Assembly (NCBI GenBank): GCA_001412365.1
Contig: LKUE01000006.1
Location: 1-16,567, forward strand
Direction of reading: 5' to 3'
Origin: Desulfuromonas sp. SDB
GTDB lineage: Bacteria > SDB-A
DNA length: 16,567 nt
The position numbers were made by a program, and so were the translations under genes. Position 1 is the first letter of the stretch. Every line of letters begins with the position of its first letter. Shown in pieces: positions 6,301-14,095 of the stretch. The notes under the pieces are model-generated. The model ran no database searches and was not told where the DNA came from. It saw only the letters and a program-made list of their open reading frames with translations.

Positions 6301-8917
6301 CTGGGAAAGGGTGAGATATGCCCGTCTGTGGATTGACAGCTTTACCGACCAGACTGACTCCTTATTATTTGGAGAGATATCCTTGACCGGAAACAGATGG
6401 AGAAAGAACAGCATTTACTCCCTGGATTCTGTAGCGGATTCACTTCCCGGAGAGTATTTTGAGGTCACCACCAAAAACAACTACGAAGATCCGGATTACT
6501 ATCCTCCCATTGACCCGGGAAGGGATGACCTGGGCAATGAAAAGAGGGAAGGATCCCTGGTGCTGATTGCCAAAAATCTCAACCACAACCGGGTAGCCAG
6601 CTGCTATTACTACACCAGTGTTTTTGAAAACTACAATTTGTACAAGGAAATGAAGGTATGGGTTCACGGCAACGGGGAAGACGGGTATCTGTTTTTGAGA
6701 ATTGGAGGAGACACCTTAACCTACTACGAATACCGCATGAGAATACCTAATGGCTGGGAACAGGCGGTAATTGACTTTGACCAGTTCATTGATCTCAAGA
6801 AGACCATAGAAGGAGATACCACCGGTTTTTGGAATGAGGGCAATTACTATATTCGGACCTATAATGCGGGAAAACCCTCCCTGACCAAAGTTAACCGGTT
6901 AACCCTGGGATTGGTGGACGATGTTCCCAACACCCAATTTGACAGTATTGAAATATGGGTAGATGAGTTGAGATTATCATCTCCCTACCGGGAAACCGGT
7001 CTTTCCGGAAACATCACTCTCAACGCCACCTTCTCCGACGTGATGACCTTAAATGCAACCTTAAACTACACCGATGCCAATTACCAGAAAATCACTCAGG
7101 AACAGGGTACCGGAACCAACAACATCAACTACACCTTAAACGGAACTTTTCAGGGGGGTAAATTTTTTCCCTACCGGTGGGGGGTAATCATACCGGTTAC
7201 CGCCAGTTATACCAATTCAAGATCTGTGCCCAAATTTTACCCTGGTTCAGACATCCGTCTTGATCCGGAAGAATCCGAAGATCAGTCCACCCGCTCCAAT
7301 ACTACCAGTATATCTGCAAGCTTTTCCAAGGGGACTCCTTCTTTAAACCGTATTCTGGCGTTAACTGTGGACAATATCCGGCTTACCGGAAACTGGACCA
7401 AAACCAATACCATAACTTACAATCGCGCGGATACCACTATAACCAAATCCGCCTCTTTCAGCTGGTCCTATGCCCCGGTTTTACCTACAATTAAACTTTT
7501 AGGTCAGGAAATCGGAACTTTTCCCGCTACTTTATCTGTAAATTCCAGCTATCAGGCAAATGAAATCCGATCCCATCTAATACCCGACACCAGTGAAAAT
7601 TTAATTACCGATTACCGTTCCGAAGTCCTCACCAATACCTATGTGGTGGGTTATAATCTTTTAAAACCGCTGACTATCACCTACACCTTCACCCGCAACC
7701 GGGATTTAACCCTGGAAGATGCGGGTTTGTTGGGGACAGAGATTCTGCGCAATCAAAGAGTATCTGTGCGATACACTCCGGTTCCTGTGCAATTTTTAAG
7801 ACCGACCTTATCTTTTGAAACCAATTACGGTGAAGACAGCCGTCCGGAATTAAAGCAAATCACCGATACCACTGATATTCGGAATGTCAGCAACTCCAAC
7901 ACCATTGCCTTTTCCGCAACCATGAACTTCACCCGACCATTTGAATGGATTGGTCGGATAAGAGATGAAAGCAGGGACACTTCGGCAACTCCAGGTTCTC
8001 CTCAGTGGATTTTAAAGAATTTAGGAGAATTGGGCAGAAAAATCACTCCTATCAGCTTCAGTGTATCCCGGACCAGGATAACCCGTTTTTACCGGTTAAT
8101 ATTCCGCCCGGATTTGTTTTATCAGTTGGGGCTTAAAGAGGGAATTGATCCGGATCAAACCGGAAAGTATTCCTCTGCCAACGATTATAAAAACGTAACC
8201 TATAATGTCAATGGAAGTTCAGGCTTTAACCTCACCTACCTCACCTGCGGACTAAACTACTCCTGGTCCAGAAGTTTAGGGGGTAATATCGGAAATAAAA
8301 CCTACAATATGAGTTTGACCTGGCCCCGGGTTACCTTTTCTCTACAGCAGCTGCACAAATTGTTAAAGCTTCAATCCATTCAAAGCACCACCATCAGTAC
8401 CGGCTATGCCCAGACTTCCACTTATACCGGACCGGAAGGACAAGAGCCCACCCGTATAATTAAAAGTATAGATTTATCTCCGCTGATATCATTTCAGGTT
8501 AGGTGGAACAATGGCTTAAATTCAAATTTCACCATGTCCCGGACCATAACCGATACCGATAATAAAGGGGCAGTAACCACTTTAACCAGACAGGAAAGCA
8601 GCAACTACTCAGCCCTGCTCAGTTATACTTTTTCCGCACCGGGAGGTATTCCCCTTTTTGGAAATACAATTAAATTTAACAGTTTGCTCACCTTATCTGT
8701 CTCTTACCGTCTTAATAATACCCGGGAGTACTATCGAACTTCCGGGGAAAATATTTCCCTCCGTTCTAATTACTCCATCACCCCTTCTGCCTCCTATAAC
8801 TTCTCACAAAACATAACCGGGGGTATGAATGCAAACTACACCCTGAACGAAGACCGGCAAACCGGCAGAAAGATAAGAAACGTAGGTCTATCCGCTTGGG
8901 CTGAATTCAGATTTTAG
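3359..8917 (+). CDS. sprA: SprA-like type IX secretion outer-membrane channel
   Basis: SprA (Sov in Porphyromonas) is the giant beta-barrel translocon of the type IX secretion system. This 1852-residue homologue is shorter than the roughly 2400-residue Bacteroidetes proteins. It has a signal peptide (about 1-16), a SprA N-terminal domain (about 130-270, with IEFGGSQSTDL, IGQKISVFVDHNSEAQ and LVEMGHTQLSLPGTELIG), the family core motif GFVYLDDMEG at 710-719, and a long C-terminal region of alternating beta strands ending in phenylalanine, as outer-membrane barrels do. Three EF-hand-like loops lie at 486-497, 867-878 and 927-938. The GTG start has no clear Shine-Dalgarno site, but the frame upstream to 3263 has no ATG, GTG or TTG. 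No other T9SS component genes are in the window. The cyclase gene begins five bases after the stop. Confidence 0.88.
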   Translation: MTGIILLLISLSLLFSQTNDSLTINTITRSMYFYVRSNMSRITREKVLIPERGVLVEELYYDSIFLGIDSVITVPDYQEYTYTTTLKNKLAQYTTAFLQQQAAIANQGLIPDIELPIRLPTALAGIIGQGGNLRINGRQRIEFGGSQSTDLNAVQTEYTQNDFLPELKMEQQLQVNLQGTIGQKISVFVDHNSEAQSELRNQIRLQYKGYEDEVIHLVEMGHTQLSLPGTELIGMPAIQMGLFGIKSEMQFAGLNVIAIATKEEGKSESRTFVGQATEDSVVLWDTDYIRRQYFWLGQYGSDSGNVNYYDTILGIKVWVDDNNAANNNQTGALYGYLHFYTQSDSALGDSVGWFDFKELNEFYSFDYKNNILELNYQLTSSYKLGVCYIVGRRNMENGPIVQTDTIGTWKSTYNQGDTVELKVINPQVERTYYPTWDLQLRNRYSLQSSAIVPGSFSMKIYKHITGSGEDQETQGDQTYIHLLGLDQNDDGIIDQGEGYINYEKGYLEFPNLFPFSDTVLDDPDSIIYDTTATDVGRKYKLVMKYKGIRSVFSLGALNILEGSEVVTVNGERMVRNVDYTIDYDIGVVTFITDKVNDPNAVVNIDFQYAPFISLADKSLLGVRMDYQISPALSIGGTAMYRSISTKEDHPHLGDEPRNITMATVDMNLSFRPEFMTKAVDILPLIDASAPSLLTIRGALATSRPNPNTKGFVYLDDMEGNKMTINLGVNRTNWHFGSIPDSLNRPELPDISDTTYLGQIYWYSPNDWWTKGDLNPDLPSTERDDNIQVMSVVMEQLDSGAATFVSLQQCLSNTGMDLSEFRFLEVWVYGDQGNVHIDLGYNIPEDIYRRTGVNNSIGGRIDTLDTEDLNRNGILETDEDRGLDNVWGEDALQVAGDEWNDDYPGNVQPSTYRQLKGTEGNDRLDTEDLNNDGILNVSKDYVEYSFSVGGNEFLEIDRGNGWRLYKIPLHDSLSSTYIGSPDWERVRYARLWIDSFTDQTDSLLFGEISLTGNRWRKNSIYSLDSVADSLPGEYFEVTTKNNYEDPDYYPPIDPGRDDLGNEKREGSLVLIAKNLNHNRVASCYYYTSVFENYNLYKEMKVWVHGNGEDGYLFLRIGGDTLTYYEYRMRIPNGWEQAVIDFDQFIDLKKTIEGDTTGFWNEGNYYIRTYNAGKPSLTKVNRLTLGLVDDVPNTQFDSIEIWVDELRLSSPYRETGLSGNITLNATFSDVMTLNATLNYTDANYQKITQEQGTGTNNINYTLNGTFQGGKFFPYRWGVIIPVTASYTNSRSVPKFYPGSDIRLDPEESEDQSTRSNTTSISASFSKGTPSLNRILALTVDNIRLTGNWTKTNTITYNRADTTITKSASFSWSYAPVLPTIKLLGQEIGTFPATLSVNSSYQANEIRSHLIPDTSENLITDYRSEVLTNTYVVGYNLLKPLTITYTFTRNRDLTLEDAGLLGTEILRNQRVSVRYTPVPVQFLRPTLSFETNYGEDSRPELKQITDTTDIRNVSNSNTIAFSATMNFTRPFEWIGRIRDESRDTSATPGSPQWILKNLGELGRKITPISFSVSRTRITRFYRLIFRPDLFYQLGLKEGIDPDQTGKYSSANDYKNVTYNVNGSSGFNLTYLTCGLNYSWSRSLGGNIGNKTYNMSLTWPRVTFSLQQLHKLLKLQSIQSTTISTGYAQTSTYTGPEGQEPTRIIKSIDLSPLISFQVRWNNGLNSNFTMSRTITDTDNKGAVTTLTRQESSNYSALLSYTFSAPGGIPLFGNTIKFNSLLTLSVSYRLNNTREYYRTSGENISLRSNYSITPSASYNFSQNITGGMNANYTLNEDRQTGRKIRNVGLSAWAEFRF

Positions 8918-8922
8918 CCATC

Positions 8923-11900
8923 ATGCTCTGCCCCCTCTGTAAATTTGATAATCCTCCCAACCACAGTTTTTGCGGAAATTGCGGAAGCAGACTTAATATA
9001 GCCAAACCTTCCCGGAGGATTGCCACCTTTTTAATTGTAGACATGGTGAATTTCACCAAATTATCCGAGCAACTTGATCCCGAACAGGTGAAGAAATTAG
9101 TTCAGGAAACTTTCGCCAGTTTAGATGATATAACCCAAAGAGTGGGAGGATACCTTCATCAGATAATTGGAGATTCCGGCTTATTTCTGTTTGGGATACC
9201 CCTAGCCTTGGAAAAACATTCCGAACGGGCGGTAAGTGCTGCTCTGCAGATAAAAAAAATTACTCCAGTTTTAAGTGAACAGCTGGAACAAAATATAAAT
9301 TTCCATATGGCTATTCATTCCGGAGAGGTTTTCTGCGGAGATATTTTGATAAATAAATTTCATTCCTATTTTACCATCGGCGATCCTTTAAATGTAACCA
9401 GCAGAATTGAAAATATTTGCCCCGCTGGTGAAATCTATGTATCCCAGGAGATCTATAAAGCAACTAGTCATTTGTTCAACTATGAGCAGGTAGGTGCTGA
9501 AAAATTCAAAGGGAAAAAAGAACCGGTAAGTATTTACCGGTTAGTTGACCAAAGAACCCGGAGATTAAAACAACGGGGTCTTTCCTGGACAGTCATGCCC
9601 TTTGTGGGAAGGGAAAAGGAATTAAACTTGGCAATTAAATGTTTTAGCAAAAGTAAACAGAAATTACGGGGAATAATTGTCAAAGGGGAACCGGGAATCG
9701 GCAAGACCAGGTTTTTTGAAGAATTGATGTCCCAACTTCAGCCTAACCCAGTTAAATTGAATATCAGATGCATACCTTACGGCATGGATAGCTTTTGGAC
9801 TTTAAGGCAGCTGGTAAACCTGATTTTAAATAAGGTTAAAGCCAGTTTACATTTAACTGATAAGATAAGTGCCCTTCAATCTGTTTTTCAAATGTTTGAT
9901 CATGAGCATTCTGATTATATTGCTTCCCATTTGACTTCTCTTTTACAGCACAACCACCAGCTATCCTATCAACCCCAGCAGCTTAATTTAATTTATCATT
10001 CTATATTTAAATTAATTGAATATTTAAACAGTGAGTGTAAACAAACTGTAGTTTTAGTTATTGAAGACCTGCATTGGGCTCCCCCTCCATTTATTGATTT
10101 TCTGGAGCAAATGACCGGGGAATTGGAAAATTTAGACTTATACCTCATTTTAATTTCCAGGACTTTGCCCCACTATCAGGTTACCGATAATTTTTTAATA
10201 AATTTAGCCACCAGAAAATCATTTTTCAATATACATTTGCAGCCTCTGTCCAGGGGAGAAAGTGAGTCCTTAATAAAATTCATTTTGAATATTGACCGCA
10301 TTCCTGTTTCCTTAAAATCCACTATCATCAAATACAGCGAAGGAAATCCTTTTTATTTAGAGGAATTAATTAAGATTTTATTGGAAAAGGGAATAATCTG
10401 GTATGAGCAGGGGAAATGGATTGGAAAAGAAAAATTTGACTTTACCATACCCAAAACTGTAAATGAAATTATCATGAGCAGGTTTGACCTGCTATCCACT
10501 TCAGAAAAAACCATACTGGAAATTGCTTCGGTTAATGGAACTGAATTTTTCGATCAAATGGTTTTTCAGTTATCCGGAGTTTCGGACCGGGGGATACTGG
10601 ACCGTCTTTGCAAATACGGTTTTATTAACTATATAAGAACATCAACTTCCGGAAGTAATCTTAACCTCTACAGTTTTTCACACATTCTGATAAAGGACAG
10701 CATATATTCATACCAGTTGAAAATTCAGCGAAAGCAAATTCACCGTCAAATTTTACATTGGTTTGAACAAAGTTTTCAACAGCTTAATGAATATTACCCC
10801 TTAATTGCTTATCATGCCGATCAGGCAGAATTATGGAATAGTGCAGTTAATTATTACTATCTGGCAGCGATGGAAGAAGAAAAGAAATATTCATTCCAGG
10901 TAGCTGAAAAATTATTAACCCGGATTTTAGAGATCGTTCCAGCCCATCTTTCCAGACTCAATCAACCACAAGTTTTCAACTATCTTTATCATTTCGGTAA
11001 AATTGCTTCTAATCTGGGAAAAAGTAAATTGGCTTTAGAGAAGTTGTTTAGTGCAGAAAAATACTGCAGAAACAAATATCAGCGTGCTCAATTATTCTAC
11101 CAAATTGCCCAAGTCTATCAAACTATCAGTGACTATTCGAAATCAAAACAGTACATTGATAAAGCTTTAGCTTTTTGCAATTTCAACCAGCCCACCAAGA
11201 AAATGAAAAAATTGATTTTCAATCTTTACCATCTCACTTCCGCCGTGGATTATTTAACCGGAAATACCACCCAGGCGTTTACACATTTACTCCAAGCGGA
11301 AAAATACATGGACAAGAAGAACCAGCAGCAGGTGATGATTCAGAACAGCCAGATGTCCGATTTACTCCACGAGAAAGGAGAAATTCAGCAAGCTCTGCAG
11401 CTGAGATTGGAGATTGAACAACTTGCCCACAAATCAAAAAATTTACTAACTTTAGCTACTAATTACAACAATATCGGAATTATTTACGGGGAATTGGGTG
11501 AAATCGAGAAATCCCTTAACTCCTACAAAAAATCTTATGAATTGGAAAAGAAGACCGGACATAAATTAGGACAGGCAATTTCATCTTTTAACATTGGAGC
11601 ATATTACCTGGACTTCGGAGTGAACCGCCAAGCTAGAATTTGGTTAAACCGTTACCATGAATTAAACCTTAAAATAAACAACCAGCTAGGAGAAGGATAT
11701 TACCAATTAGGTCTGGCTGAAATTGAATACAATCGGGCAAATATAAAAAAATCAATACATCACCGTTTAATTTCTAAAAGTATTTTTGCCGAACTGGATA
11801 GCAGACAAAATCAGTTCTTTGCCTTAATTGACATAATTTGGAGGTTTGGAGAAGCTGGATTAAAAAACCAAGCCCTTCAATATCAAACCGAATTACAGCA

Positions 11901-12282
11901 GTTGTTTGAAAAAATCAAGAAGTCAGTCCCATCCTCCGTACATGCAAATTACGATCTTATCTTAACTTATATGAAAATTCTGGATAAATCCCAAAAAATC
12001 ACCCAAGCTGAATTAAAAAAATTACAAAACAATTTAAATGAAAAATCTTCCCCCTATGAAAATATTGATGATCTTTTCATGCTGTACCGAATATTTCAGG
12101 CAAAAGAAAATAGCTACAGCGAAAAATGTTTGATAAGAAGCTGCAATTTTTTAATTAATTCACATCAAGCCATTCCCAAGCCAAACTGGAAAAAAAGCTT
12201 TCTAAATAAATACATCTGTCAAAAAGTTATACAGGAATATGAAAATGTGTTCAATTCTTCTCCTGTTGACCTGAACAACTGA
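8923..12282 (+). CDS. Zinc-ribbon / class III nucleotidyl cyclase / AAA ATPase / TPR signalling protein
   Basis: This 1119-residue cytoplasmic protein has four parts. A zinc ribbon comes first (C3, C6, C17, C20). A class III adenylate/guanylate cyclase domain spans about 33-210, with metal-binding D40 and D84 and the transition-state residues N157 and R161. A P-loop ATPase follows, with Walker A GEPGIGKTR (255-263) and Walker B VVLVIEDLHWA (376-386). A long helical region contains TPR-like repeats, clearest at about 840-960. This cyclase-AAA-TPR layout is known from soluble-adenylyl-cyclase-like regulators that make cyclic nucleotides. The lysine that normally reads adenine (four residues before D84) is Q80, and the second base-contact position is probably F150, so activity or substrate may differ. 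No DNA-binding domain is apparent. ATG lies five bases after the SprA stop without a clear Shine-Dalgarno site, suggesting coupled translation. Confidence 0.9.
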   Translation: MLCPLCKFDNPPNHSFCGNCGSRLNIAKPSRRIATFLIVDMVNFTKLSEQLDPEQVKKLVQETFASLDDITQRVGGYLHQIIGDSGLFLFGIPLALEKHSERAVSAALQIKKITPVLSEQLEQNINFHMAIHSGEVFCGDILINKFHSYFTIGDPLNVTSRIENICPAGEIYVSQEIYKATSHLFNYEQVGAEKFKGKKEPVSIYRLVDQRTRRLKQRGLSWTVMPFVGREKELNLAIKCFSKSKQKLRGIIVKGEPGIGKTRFFEELMSQLQPNPVKLNIRCIPYGMDSFWTLRQLVNLILNKVKASLHLTDKISALQSVFQMFDHEHSDYIASHLTSLLQHNHQLSYQPQQLNLIYHSIFKLIEYLNSECKQTVVLVIEDLHWAPPPFIDFLEQMTGELENLDLYLILISRTLPHYQVTDNFLINLATRKSFFNIHLQPLSRGESESLIKFILNIDRIPVSLKSTIIKYSEGNPFYLEELIKILLEKGIIWYEQGKWIGKEKFDFTIPKTVNEIIMSRFDLLSTSEKTILEIASVNGTEFFDQMVFQLSGVSDRGILDRLCKYGFINYIRTSTSGSNLNLYSFSHILIKDSIYSYQLKIQRKQIHRQILHWFEQSFQQLNEYYPLIAYHADQAELWNSAVNYYYLAAMEEEKKYSFQVAEKLLTRILEIVPAHLSRLNQPQVFNYLYHFGKIASNLGKSKLALEKLFSAEKYCRNKYQRAQLFYQIAQVYQTISDYSKSKQYIDKALAFCNFNQPTKKMKKLIFNLYHLTSAVDYLTGNTTQAFTHLLQAEKYMDKKNQQQVMIQNSQMSDLLHEKGEIQQALQLRLEIEQLAHKSKNLLTLATNYNNIGIIYGELGEIEKSLNSYKKSYELEKKTGHKLGQAISSFNIGAYYLDFGVNRQARIWLNRYHELNLKINNQLGEGYYQLGLAEIEYNRANIKKSIHHRLISKSIFAELDSRQNQFFALIDIIWRFGEAGLKNQALQYQTELQQLFEKIKKSVPSSVHANYDLILTYMKILDKSQKITQAELKKLQNNLNEKSSPYENIDDLFMLYRIFQAKENSYSEKCLIRSCNFLINSHQAIPKPNWKKSFLNKYICQKVIQEYENVFNSSPVDLNN

Positions 12283-12296
12283 GTAGTAAACATCTC

Positions 12297-12325
12297 TTTA
12301 CAAAAAATAAATTTGAACATAAAAT
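12297..12325 (+). promoter_or_regulatory. Possible promoter for the T9SS cargo gene
   Basis: TTTACA (12297-12302), a 17-base spacer and TAAAAT (12320-12325) give a fair sigma70-like match about 90 bases ahead of the ATG at 12414. The intergenic stretch 12283-12402 is very AT-rich, so a chance match is possible. No terminator is visible after the cyclase gene. Confidence 0.35.
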
Positions 12326-12402
12326 AATGTTGCTCTTCTTGGTATATAAAAAAATTTAATATTATAAATAAAAAAAATTAACAGCATTTCAACTTTAAAA
12401 CC

Positions 12403-12410
12403 AAGGAGGT
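12403..12410 (+). promoter_or_regulatory. Strong Shine-Dalgarno site marking the true start of the T9SS cargo gene
   Basis: AAGGAGGT is a full-strength ribosome-binding site. It precedes ATG codons at 12414 and 12417; the second has the better spacing (seven bases from AGGAGG). It shows that translation is meant to begin here, at the signal peptide, rather than at the downstream TTG at 12651. Confidence 0.85.
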
Positions 12411-12413
12411 ACA

Positions 12414-14051
12414 ATGATGAAGATGATGATGGTGTTTTTGATGATCACCACTGGGGCACTAATCCTGAATGCTTCGGTAGCACAAGATTAATTTCTACCC
12501 GCCAATATAATTGAACAGCATCAAGGCTTTGATACAGGCGAAATTCCCTCAGTAGTTAATTATTCACCGCCTCAAGCAGCTCCTGATCACGACATCTGCT
12601 TAACCGTCCAAACCCCCCCTGAAATCTACACCCCCCTGTGGTATAACGACTTGTTGGTCACCGATCAATGTCCTTGTATCCAGTCTGTCAACAAATTAGC
12701 TACTGATTATGACCAGGATGGCTTTGTCTATGTGGCTTTGTTAGCAAATCACACCGGTAATGATACCTTGTGGGTATTTCAATCCACTGACGGGGGACAT
12801 ACCTGGATCAAGGATTGGGAAACCTGGATTTACGGTAGTGATTTAGATATAATCAGCTACGATATGCGGATACAGAAAGAAACTGCCAATCCCTTTATTT
12901 ACCTGGCAGTTGTCTACGTTCATGCCAATGACACCACCTGCACCTTTAGAAGGGTAAACTTAGATCAGTCGGTAAGTGAATGGCATTACTTCACTGATCA
13001 TGCCGACATAAAGCATGTGGAACTAGATATAACCGATGAAGCAAATCCTCATATTTATTTGGTTTACTCTTATCCTTCTTCCTCATTTTATTACTTGAGT
13101 AGGCAATCCTCTGCGGACGGAGGAGCAAATTGGACATCAGGAACGGTAACTTCTGGTCAAAAAGAAGCTACTGGTTTTGACCTCTGTGCGGGACCGGATG
13201 ATCAAGCTTATCTGTTTTGGCATGATGGTACTGATGATGACCTTTCCGTAGCCAGGTATATTAATTATTTCACTTCGGTAGGAGGATTTCAGTATCTTAA
13301 CAATGTTTCAGATTTGTATTACGATGTGTACATAGCCTCTGCCCGTCATAATTCCTATCCCACCAACTACGTAGTGGCAGTTTACCAGGATGGCTTGAAC
13401 AACAGCACTAGCACCCGATCCTGGGAAATTGTATCTTCAGACGGAGGTCAGAATTTCTCTGCTCCCTCTCATTTCCTGGTGGGAGACAATCATGCCATTC
13501 ACCCCTTTGTTGCCTGTACCCGTTGCGGAACATCCGACCAGTTCGTGGGTTATGTTACTCAAAGATGGTCAGGGGAAGATTCAGTAATGGCCGGTTATAA
13601 ATCATCCCAGTCTGCCGGGTGGAGTAATTTAGGTTACAAAAATGATCACCGGGCTACCGGAGAAACTTCACCCCAGGGAAATTATATCTTAACCGGCTTA
13701 GGTGGAGGAATGTACTTAATTTACCGGGAATTCGGTTCAAACAACATCTGGTATGACCGGGCAAGTTATACCTCGGCGGTGGAAGAAATAACATCACCGG
13801 TAGTTAATGTTCATACCGGATTTAACCAGATGATGTTCACCTTGAATTTCCCCTCAGAAACCACCGGAAAATTGATGATTTTTGACTTGACTGGAAGAAA
13901 TGTTAACACAATTTATCAGGGTAAATTCAATGAAGGTGAAAATTCGTTCCGTTGGGATTATCTAAATGACGATATTTCATCAGGCACTTATATCATGCTG
14001 CTGACTACCCCTGAGCATTCCTATTCTCATAAATTCAGCATATTGAACTAA
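12414..14051 (+). CDS. Exported Asp-box protein with T9SS type A sorting domain, interrupted by in-frame TAA (possible pseudogene)
   Basis: Read through, the frame has 546 codons. Residues 1-23 are a signal peptide (MMKMMMVFLM...NASVA) with a likely cut before QD; codon 26 is TAA, and the same frame then stays open for 519 codons. The body has three Asp-box motifs typical of sialidase/BNR-type beta-propellers: STDGGHTW (124-131), SADGGANW (233-240) and SSDGGQNF (341-348). The last ~85 residues (about 460-545) form a T9SS type A sorting domain, with KLMIFDLTGRNV, SSGTYIML and a KFSIL end. The product would cross the inner membrane by Sec and the outer membrane by the SprA route; its extracellular role is unknown, and no sialidase catalytic set was identified. 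An internal TTG at 12651 would give an export-blind protein. The break may be a recent mutation, an assembly error or recoding. Confidence 0.82.
12489..12491 (+). other. In-frame TAA directly after the signal peptide
   Basis: This codon follows ...SVAQD and precedes FLPANIIEQ in the same frame. TAA also ends the genes at 2356-2358, 3255-3257, 14049-14051 and 14096-14098 (minus), so it is an ordinary stop in this genome. A single base change (for example from GAA, CAA or AAA) would explain it. Confidence 0.9.
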
Positions 14052-14056
14052 ACTTG

Positions 14057-14094
14057 AAGAGGAGGGATCAAACCCTCCTCTTTTCTTTTTTTTT
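14057..14094 (+). terminator. Strong intrinsic terminator after the T9SS cargo gene
   Basis: AAGAGGAGGG (14057-14066) pairs perfectly with CCCTCCTCTT (14073-14082) around the six-base loop ATCAAA, and the stem runs into a 14-base T-rich tract with a single C. It starts six bases after the stop codon. In the opposite direction the hairpin lacks a trailing U tract, so it should not stop the convergent nadE transcript efficiently. Confidence 0.92.
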
Positions 14095-14095
14095 A

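Noticed and set aside
5302-6667. Minus-strand open frames within 5302-6667
   Set aside because: They lie opposite sprA, are short, and show no start signals or protein features.
8923-12282. LuxR/MalT-type transcription regulator
   Set aside because: The ATPase and TPR parts are similar in style, but the N-terminus is a cyclase domain and no helix-turn-helix is seen at the C-terminus.
12489-12491. TAA reassigned to an amino acid in this organism
   Set aside because: Several other genes here end with TAA at sensible positions, including the coupled stop at 2356-2358 and the stop just before the terminator at 14049-14051.
12651-14051. TTG at 12651 as the genuine start of the T9SS cargo gene
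   Set aside because: There is no ribosome site before it, it would remove the signal peptide, and the same frame is open back to 12492 with a signal peptide and strong Shine-Dalgarno just beyond the TAA.
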